The notes beneath the pieces were generated by a model. It ran no database searches. It saw only the letters and a program-made list of their open reading frames with translations, and was not told the DNA's origin. This document shows positions 6,478 through 11,623 of a stretch of DNA of 14,774 nucleotides, piece by piece. Source of the DNA: an uncultured Pseudomonadota bacterium (GTDB taxonomy: Bacteria > Pseudomonadota > Gammaproteobacteria > Xanthomonadales > Ahniellaceae); contig CALKUS010000060.1 of assembly GCA_937996755.1 (NCBI GenBank), forward strand, positions 1 to 14,774, written 5' to 3'. The position numbers and the translations under genes were made by a program. How positions within the stretch are numbered: the stretch's first letter is position 1; every line of letters starts with the position of its first letter.

Positions 6478-7002
6478 TCACGCCGTGGCAGCGACGCCCC
6501 AGCGACGCTCGAGCAGGTGCCAGGTGCCGAACAGCAACAGCGAGTAGAACGCGACGCCCGCGAGCTGGTTCTTCAGGAACGGCAGGCCGGCGGCGTAGCA
6601 GGCGCCGAGCGAGCCGGTGCAGAACTCCGTGCCGCCCGAAACCCAGATCGCGCCGTTCGTGACGAAGAAGAAGAACAGCGCGGCGGCGACGCCGGACAGC
6701 GCGACGCGCGCGAACGTGCGCTGCCTGCGCAACACGAAGCTGCCGGCGAGCGCCATCGCCGCGATGCAGCCGTACACGAGCGGCAGGCCGTCGTGCCAGC
6801 CGAGGATGGCGTCGGACAGCGCCATCGCCGCGAGCGGCACCACGATCGCCAGCCAGCGCTGCGCGAAATACGCGCCCGCAAACAGCGCGACCGCTTCGAG
6901 CGGGCTGAAATTCGGCGGGTGCGGCAGCAGGCGCGACAGCGCGACGGCCACGATCAGCACGACGAGCAGCACGTTGCGAAGCACGGTCGGACGAGCAGTC
7001 AT
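6478..7002 (-). CDS. DUF6580-type small integral membrane protein, first gene of the adenosyltransferase operon
   Basis: The product is 174 residues with about five hydrophobic segments (roughly 10-27, 35-62, 76-91, 100-120, 145-162). The conserved signature RLLPHPPNFSPLEAVALF (24-41), followed by a gapped VPLAAM..SD segment (55-64), and later FFFVTNGAIW (111-120) and ACYAAGLPFLKNQLAGV (134-150), matches my memory of the DUF6580 family, whose function is not established. Size and topology resemble the substrate-binding S components of ECF vitamin transporters. No ATPase or T component is nearby. Cys79 lies in the third hydrophobic segment (VYGCIAAM). Being 14 nt upstream of a cobalamin adenosyltransferase hints at a cobalamin-related role, but this is inference. 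The start ATG at 7002 is the only one placed before the first hydrophobic segment. Confidence 0.82.
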   Translation of the reverse strand: MTARPTVLRNVLLVVLIVAVALSRLLPHPPNFSPLEAVALFAGAYFAQRWLAIVVPLAAMALSDAILGWHDGLPLVYGCIAAMALAGSFVLRRQRTFARVALSGVAAALFFFFVTNGAIWVSGGTEFCTGSLGACYAAGLPFLKNQLAGVAFYSLLLFGTWHLLERRWGVAATA

Positions 7003-7019
7003 GGTGCGTGGCCGGGGCG

Positions 7020-7058
7020 AAAAACGGGAGGCGGCCAGTCTAATGCGTTGTTGGCCGC
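7020..7058 (-). terminator. Attenuator-like hairpin with T tract in the leader of the DUF6580-adenosyltransferase operon
   Basis: On the minus strand a perfect 7-bp stem (GCGGCCA at 7058-7052 pairing with TGGCCGC at 7037-7031, loop 14 nt) is followed 6 nt later by TTTTT (7024-7020), 17 nt before the start codon at 7002. The spacing to the T run is longer than in good intrinsic terminators, so activity is uncertain. The upstream arm can alternatively pair with a segment of the REP hairpin at 7069-7074. Confidence 0.35.
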
Positions 7059-7062
7059 ATTT

Positions 7063-7085
7063 GTAGGAGCGGCCCATGGCCGCGA
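7063..7085. repeat. REP hairpin (GTAG head)
   Basis: The order is GTAG (7063-7066), GA, stem GCGGCC (7069-7074), loop CAT, stem GGCCGC (7078-7083), GA. This is a typical GTRG-type REP half as found across Pseudomonas and Xanthomonadales. It lies between the divergent DUF6580 and ubiH genes. The rest of the 150-nt spacer (7003-7152) shows no B12 riboswitch box that I can recognise and no strong promoter; TCTAAT at 7039-7044 is a possible -10 for ubiH without a good -35. Confidence 0.75.
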
Positions 7086-7152
7086 CGCGGGAAGACTCCG
7101 TTTCGCAAGGATTTTTTCGCCGCGGCCGGAAGGCGCCGGCTATCATCGGGCA

Positions 7153-8358
7153 ATGGATTCCGATTGCGACATCGCGATCGTCGGCGGCGGCCTCGTCGGC
7201 AGCAGCCTGGCGTGTGCGCTCGACGCGAGCGGTTACGCGGTCGCGCAGGTCGAGGCGCAGCCGCCGCGCACGGGCGAGGCGGCGTGGGACGAGCGCCATT
7301 TCGCGCTCGCGCGCCGGAGCGTGCAGGCGCTCGCCGAGTGGGGCGTCTGGGCGCACGCGGCCGACGAGTCGCGCGCGATCGAGCACGTGCACGTGTCCAG
7401 CCGCGGCGATTTCGGCGCCGTGCGCATCCACGCCGCGGAGTACGGGCTCGATGCGCTCGGCCGCACGCTGCCGGCGCGCGCGCTCGGCGTTGCGCTCGAG
7501 CGCCGACTGGCCGCCTGCCGGTCGCTCGAGCGGATCTCGCCGGCTCGCGTCGCCGCGCTCGCGACCGACGACGACGGCGCCACGCTCACGCTGGAGGCGA
7601 ACGGCGCGACGCGCGCCCTGCGCGCGCGGCTGGTCGTGGCCGCGGACGGCACGGACTCCTTCCTGCGCAACGCGATGGGCATCGCCGCCGAGACGCACGA
7701 CTACGCGCAGGTCGCGATCGCCACGAACGTGGTGCCGCCGCGCCCGCACGAGGGCTGGGCGACGGAGCGCTTCACGCGCGACGGCGCGCTCGCGCTGCTG
7801 CCGCTGCCCGGCGACCGCTGCGGCCTGGTCTGGACGCTCGCGCGCGACGAAGCGGAAACCGCCATGGCGCTCGACGACGCCGCGTTCCTCGCGCGCGTGG
7901 CGGCGCTCGGTGGGCCGCGCTTCGCGAACCTTCGCCGCCTGGGGCGGCGCCAGGCGTGGCCGCTGAAGCTCACGCGCGCCGCGGCCGTGGTGGCGCCGCG
8001 CCTGGCCATTGTGGGCAACGCGGCACAGACCATTCACCCGATCGGCGCGCAGGGCTTCAACCTCGGCGTGCGCGACGTGGCCACGCTCGTCGAACTGCTC
8101 GCAGCGAACGGCGATCCCGGCGGCGACGCGCTGCTCGCGCGCTACGCCGCGCGCCGCGCGCCGGACCGCGAGCGCACGATCGGCTGGTCCGACGCGCTCG
8201 TGCGACTGTTCAAGCGCGAGTCGCGCCTCGCGGGCGTCGCGCGCGGCCTCGCGTTCGCGGCGCTCGACCGCGCCCCGCCGCTCAAGCGCGAGCTCGCGTT
8301 CGCGATGATGGGCTACCGCGACGTGGACCGGGCGAGCGCCGTCGCCGATGGCCGCTGA
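7153..8358 (+). CDS. ubiH: 2-octaprenyl-6-methoxyphenol hydroxylase UbiH
   Basis: UbiH is a flavin monooxygenase acting in aerobic ubiquinone synthesis (C6 hydroxylation of the quinone ring in E. coli). It has 401 residues, the usual family length. The FAD Rossmann motif GGGLVGSSLA is at 11-20, the second FAD motif RLVVAADGTDSFLR at about 170-183, and GNAAQTIHPIGAQGFNLGVRD begins at 288. The GNAAQ form instead of GDAAH is the mark of UbiH within the UbiH/UbiF/UbiI family, which makes the specific call firm. The ATG at 7153 is the one preceding the Rossmann strand; no good Shine-Dalgarno is visible. Its end overlaps the next gene by 11 nt. The pepP gene that often precedes ubiH is absent here. 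Confidence 0.93.
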   Translation: MDSDCDIAIVGGGLVGSSLACALDASGYAVAQVEAQPPRTGEAAWDERHFALARRSVQALAEWGVWAHAADESRAIEHVHVSSRGDFGAVRIHAAEYGLDALGRTLPARALGVALERRLAACRSLERISPARVAALATDDDGATLTLEANGATRALRARLVVAADGTDSFLRNAMGIAAETHDYAQVAIATNVVPPRPHEGWATERFTRDGALALLPLPGDRCGLVWTLARDEAETAMALDDAAFLARVAALGGPRFANLRRLGRRQAWPLKLTRAAAVVAPRLAIVGNAAQTIHPIGAQGFNLGVRDVATLVELLAANGDPGGDALLARYAARRAPDRERTIGWSDALVRLFKRESRLAGVARGLAFAALDRAPPLKRELAFAMMGYRDVDRASAVADGR

Positions 8359-9556
8359 TCGAAACATCCGCTGCGACGTCGCCGTCGTCGGCGCGGGCGT
8401 CGTCGGCGCGGCCGTCGCGCTTGCGCTCGCGCAGGCCGGGCGCGACGTCGCCGTGGTCGAGCCGCGCGCGCCTGCGGATTTCTCGACCGCGCAGCCGCAC
8501 GATCTCCGCACCTACGCGGTGTCGCCCGCCTCCGCCGCGCTGCTCGGACGCCTCGGCGCATGGCGCGACGTGCTCGCGGCGCGCGCGTGTGCCTACCGCA
8601 CGATGCGCGTGTGGGAAAGCGACGCGTCCGACGAGCTGCGCTTCGACGCCGCGCTGATCGGCGAGCCGCAGCTCGGCTGGATCGTCGAGGATGCGCTGCT
8701 GCGCCACGTGCTGTGGCAGATGCTCGCCGCGACGTCGCGCGTCGAGCTCGTGTCGCCCGCGACGGTCGCCGGCCTCGCGCGCGACGGCAATGCGACGCTC
8801 GCGCTCGCCGAGGGCGGGCGCATCAGCGCAAGGCTCGTGGTCGCGGCGGATGGCGCCGCCTCCCCGCTGCGCAAGCTGGCCGGCATGGCCGCGAGCACGT
8901 CGTCGTACGGCGAGCGCGCCATCGTCGCGAACGTCCGCACGGAAGCGTCGCACGAGGCAACGGCGTGGCAGCGCTTCACGCGCGACGGGCCGCTCGCGTT
9001 CCTGCCGCTGTCGAACGGCGAGTGCAGCATCGTCTGGTCGGTGAAGGACGCGACGGCCGACGCGCTGCTCGCGAAGGACGACGACGCGTTCCGCGCCGCG
9101 CTCGGCGAATCGTTCCAGCACCGGCTCGGCGCCGTCACCGCGACGTCGAAGCGTGCCGCGCTGCCGCTGCGCCTCACGCTCGCGGCCGAATACTGCGGCC
9201 CGCGCTTCGCGCTCGTCGGCGACGCCGCGCACGCGGTCCACCCGCTCGCGGGACAGGGCCTGAACCTCGGCCTGCTCGACGCGGGGGCGCTCGCCGAATG
9301 CATCGGCGGCGACGGCGACCCCGGCGATCCCGCGAAGCTGCGCGACTACGCACGCTGGCGCAGGAGCGAGAACGCGGTCGCCGCGCGCAGCTTCGACCTC
9401 ATCGACGGCCTGTTCCGCAGCGACGTGCCCGGGATCGGCCTGCTGCGCCGCTTCGGCCTCGGCGCGGTTGCGAAGCTGGCGCCGATCAAGCGCGAGTTCG
9501 CGCTGCATGCGGCCGGTTTCGCCGGTCGCGTGCCCGCGCTCTCGCGCCGATTCTGA
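8348..9556 (+). CDS. ubiI: Second UbiH/UbiF/VisC-family ubiquinone hydroxylase, probably UbiI
   Basis: This is a flavin monooxygenase of ubiquinone synthesis with 402 residues. The FAD motif GAGVVGAAVAL is at 15-25, QPHDLRTYAVSPAS matches the substrate-side signature of the family, RLVVAADGAASPLRK is the second FAD motif, ERAIVANV and TAWQRFT..GPLAFLPL follow, and GDAAHAVHPLAGQGLNLGLLD begins at 291. The canonical GDAAH separates it from the UbiH next door. Position after ubiH, as in the E. coli ubiH-ubiI pair, suggests C5 hydroxylation (UbiI/VisC), but UbiF-type or broader regiospecificity cannot be excluded from sequence. Translation is probably coupled to ubiH through the 11-nt overlap. 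Confidence 0.88.
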   Translation: MAADRNIRCDVAVVGAGVVGAAVALALAQAGRDVAVVEPRAPADFSTAQPHDLRTYAVSPASAALLGRLGAWRDVLAARACAYRTMRVWESDASDELRFDAALIGEPQLGWIVEDALLRHVLWQMLAATSRVELVSPATVAGLARDGNATLALAEGGRISARLVVAADGAASPLRKLAGMAASTSSYGERAIVANVRTEASHEATAWQRFTRDGPLAFLPLSNGECSIVWSVKDATADALLAKDDDAFRAALGESFQHRLGAVTATSKRAALPLRLTLAAEYCGPRFALVGDAAHAVHPLAGQGLNLGLLDAGALAECIGGDGDPGDPAKLRDYARWRRSENAVAARSFDLIDGLFRSDVPGIGLLRRFGLGAVAKLAPIKREFALHAAGFAGRVPALSRRF

Positions 9557-9562
9557 TCGGAG

Positions 9563-9780
9563 CGCGCTGTGCAACCCGGTTTCGGGGCGACGCCACGCTT
9601 TCGGGCCCTCGCGGCCAGTCGCGAAGCGGGGTGCAGTCGGCGCGCCTGACGGCGTCGGGGCTGGTCGCGACAACCATTTCAGGGCGGATGTCGTGGGAGG
9701 GGCGAAAGCCCCGAACGGCGACTGCTCCGGGGAAACTCGATGCACGTCAGATGGTCCCATCGAAGCCGCGCTGTACAACC
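9563..9780. repeat. Dispersed intergenic element, copy B (218 bp) with 14-nt direct terminal repeats
   Basis: This copy lies 6 nt after the ubiI stop. It is homologous over its full length to 4753-4969. Its ends are direct repeats, CGCGCTGTGCAACC (9563-9576) and CGCGCTGTACAACC (9767-9780), differing at one base. Like copy A it contains the invariant 29-nt core (9693-9721). The element accounts for most of the 296-nt gap between ubiI and the outer-membrane gene; the remaining 72 nt (9781-9852) hold only a candidate TTGACG at 9786-9791 and GATACC at 9839-9844, too weakly matched to call a promoter. Confidence 0.87.
9693..9714. repeat. REP-like hairpin core of copy B (GTGG head)
   Basis: It is identical to the core of copy A: GTGG, GA, stem GGGGC, loop GAAA, stem GCCCC, GA. 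Conservation of this segment, including the loop, while flanking bases have diverged marks it as the functional or most recently homogenised part of the element. Confidence 0.65.
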
Positions 9781-9852
9781 TGCTTTTGACGCTTCGCCGA
9801 CCGATCACCTTCGTTCAATTTCAACGCGTCCGTAAACCGATACCCTGTGCAC

Positions 9853-10668
9853 ATGATTCGACCCATCGCGCTCGCAGCGCTCGCTCTCGCTGCAACTTCC
9901 TTCGCCCACGCCGACGACCTCGTCGACCCCCTCGGCGACGATCGCTTCCTGTTCGCCGTCGGCGGCTTCCGCAGCGATTTCGACACGAACATCCGTGTCG
10001 ACTCCGAACGGCTGGGCCGCGGCACGGATTTCGGTTTCGAACGCGACCTCGGGCTCGATTCGACGGATTCGCTCGCGCGCTACGAAGCGGCACTGCGCAT
10101 CGCCGACCGCCATCGCATCAGCGTCACCTACTTCGACGCGACGCGCGAGAAATCGGCGCGCATCCAGCGGGCGATCGAGTTCGGCGACCTGCGCTACGAC
10201 GTCGACCTGCGCCTCAACGGCCAGTTCGACGCGCGCGTCGCCGAGATGCTCTACCACTACGCGGTGTACCGCTCCGAGCGCGTTCGCGCGGAAGCGCTGA
10301 TCGGCGTGCACCAGCTGACCTTGCGCGCGCGGCTCGCGGCCGAACTCGCGGGGACGGGCGAGGCGGCCGTCGGCGTCGCGAAGGCGAGCGGCCCGTTGCC
10401 GGTGCTCGGCACGAGCGTCTTCGTGAAGCTGTCCGATCGCTGGCGCTTCGACTTCCACGCGCAGGCGCTGGAAGCGCGGGTCGGCGACTTCTCCGGGCGC
10501 GTGCTCGACCTGCGCACCGGCTTCACGTTCCGCATCGCCGACCACTTCGACGCGGGGCTGTACTTCAACCGCTTCGACCTGGACCTCGACCTCGAGAAGC
10601 GCAGCTGGTCCGGCACGCTCGACTTCGATTACCACGGCCCGCAGCTGACACTCGCGGCGCGCTTCTGA
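9853..10668 (+). CDS. Predicted outer-membrane beta-barrel protein of unknown function
   Basis: The product is 271 residues. A signal peptide is clear at 1-20 (MIRP, an Ala/Leu core, cleavage after AHA before DDLVD). The mature part has alternating hydrophobic and polar residues typical of transmembrane beta strands (RFLFAVGGFRSDF, RYEAALRI, RISVTYFDA, FDAGLYFNRFDLDLDL, SGTLDFDYHG), and the last residue is Phe in LTLAARF, the usual BAM recognition ending. Acidic residues are abundant. I do not recognise a named family; porin, lipid A modification or adhesion roles cannot be chosen between. A GTG two codons upstream (9847) is an alternative start. It stands alone after the intergenic element and is convergent with xdhC. 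Confidence 0.85.
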   Translation: MIRPIALAALALAATSFAHADDLVDPLGDDRFLFAVGGFRSDFDTNIRVDSERLGRGTDFGFERDLGLDSTDSLARYEAALRIADRHRISVTYFDATREKSARIQRAIEFGDLRYDVDLRLNGQFDARVAEMLYHYAVYRSERVRAEALIGVHQLTLRARLAAELAGTGEAAVGVAKASGPLPVLGTSVFVKLSDRWRFDFHAQALEARVGDFSGRVLDLRTGFTFRIADHFDAGLYFNRFDLDLDLEKRSWSGTLDFDYHGPQLTLAARF

Positions 10669-10689
10669 AGGAAGCGCGCTGCGAGTGTC

Positions 10690-10726
10690 ATCCCGAGGCG
10701 TAGCCGAGGGATCTCGAGTCGCGAGA
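10690..10726. repeat. Palindromic dispersed repeat between convergent genes, possible bidirectional transcript end
   Basis: The first hairpin (10690-10712) has stem ATCCC/GGGAT, a symmetric GA/GA internal loop, stem GGC/GCC and loop GTA. A second small hairpin follows: stem TCTCG (10712-10716) with CGAGA (10722-10726). It resembles the widely dispersed TGTCATCCCGAG...GGGATCTC repeat known from many bacterial genomes. It lies in the 60-nt gap between the stop codons of the outer-membrane gene and xdhC, so it may end or stabilise both transcripts; no T tract is present. Confidence 0.6.
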
Positions 10727-10728
10727 AC

Positions 10729-11619
10729 CTATCCAGCCGATCGTCGAACGGCGATCAGCCGCGCGAGGATCGACACCGCGATCTCGTGCGGCGTTTCGGC
10801 GCCGATCTCGATGCCGAGCGGCGCCTCGATCGCGTCGAGCACGGGCGCGGCCTTGCCGAGCGCATTGCGCACTTCGGCGATGCGGCGCCGGCTGCCCATC
10901 ATGCCGAGGTACTTCGGCGCGCGGCCCGATGCCTTCGTCGCCTCGGCGATCGTGCGCAGCGCGGTGACGTCCTGGCGGAAGTCGCGGTTGAGCAGCACGA
11001 CGCAGGTTTCGCGGCTGGTCCAGAGCGCCTCGCGCAGGCGCCGTGCATTGCCCGAAAGCACCGACGCGCCCGCGAACCGGCCGTCGCCGAAGCAGTCGGC
11101 GCGGTCGTCGTACACCCACGTATCGAATTCCAGCGGGCGCGCGAGCTCGTGCAGCGCGACCGAGCAGTGGCCCGCGCCCACGATCACGAGGCGCTCGTCC
11201 GGACGCGCCGTGTCGCCGTCGTCGGCGCTGCCCAGGTCCGACGCGGTGAGCGCCACCGTTTCGCCGCGCGCGAGCGCGCCGGCGATCGCGGCGACGCGCG
11301 CGGCGTCGCCGGCGCCGTCCCAGCGACGCAAGGCGATGCGCATCGCGCCGCCGCAGACGCCGGCGTCTTCCCGCCCGCCGCGCAGCTCGATGCGCAGCTC
11401 ACGGGGCGCGGATGGATTGCCCAGCAGCGCGCGCGCCGCCTCGACGACGCGCGACTCGGCGAGCCCGCCACCCACGCTCGCCTCGCTGCCGTCGCGCCAC
11501 ACGAGCATGCGCGCGCCGCGCCGGCGCGGCACCGCGCCTTCGGTGTCGAGCACGCTCGCGACGACCACGGGCGCCGATGCAAGGCGAGCGGCGACCAGCG
11601 CGAACAGGCGCTCGTCCAT
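10729..11619 (-). CDS. xdhC: XdhC-family xanthine dehydrogenase maturation protein
   Basis: XdhC binds molybdenum cofactor and helps sulfurate and insert it into xanthine dehydrogenase. The product is 296 residues from ATG 11619. The N-terminal XdhC/CoxI domain shows SVLDTEGAVPRRRGARMLV (22-40), SVGGGLAES (48-56) and GVCGGAM (87-93). The C-terminal Rossmann domain shows LVIVGAGHCSVALHELA (144-160), the YDDR turn, NRDFRQD (211-217) and YLGMMGSRRR (237-246), ending in the family's ETPHEIAVSILARLIAVRR. A GTG at 11631 would add four residues and overlap the xdhB stop by 8 nt; the ATG leaves a 4-nt gap. Neither has a convincing Shine-Dalgarno. It is the last gene of xdhA-xdhB-xdhC. Confidence 0.94.
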   Translation of the reverse strand: MDERLFALVAARLASAPVVVASVLDTEGAVPRRRGARMLVWRDGSEASVGGGLAESRVVEAARALLGNPSAPRELRIELRGGREDAGVCGGAMRIALRRWDGAGDAARVAAIAGALARGETVALTASDLGSADDGDTARPDERLVIVGAGHCSVALHELARPLEFDTWVYDDRADCFGDGRFAGASVLSGNARRLREALWTSRETCVVLLNRDFRQDVTALRTIAEATKASGRAPKYLGMMGSRRRIAEVRNALGKAAPVLDAIEAPLGIEIGAETPHEIAVSILARLIAVRRSAG

Positions 11620-11623
11620 GCCG

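Noticed and set aside
7003..7152. A cobalamin riboswitch upstream of the adenosyltransferase operon
   Set aside because: I looked on the minus strand for the conserved B12 box and saw none; the 150-nt spacer is largely occupied by the REP and a short hairpin.
7003..8511. An upstream extension of the DUF6580 frame through the ubiH region
   Set aside because: The extension is antisense to ubiH and Arg-rich. The membrane protein starts cleanly at the ATG at 7002.
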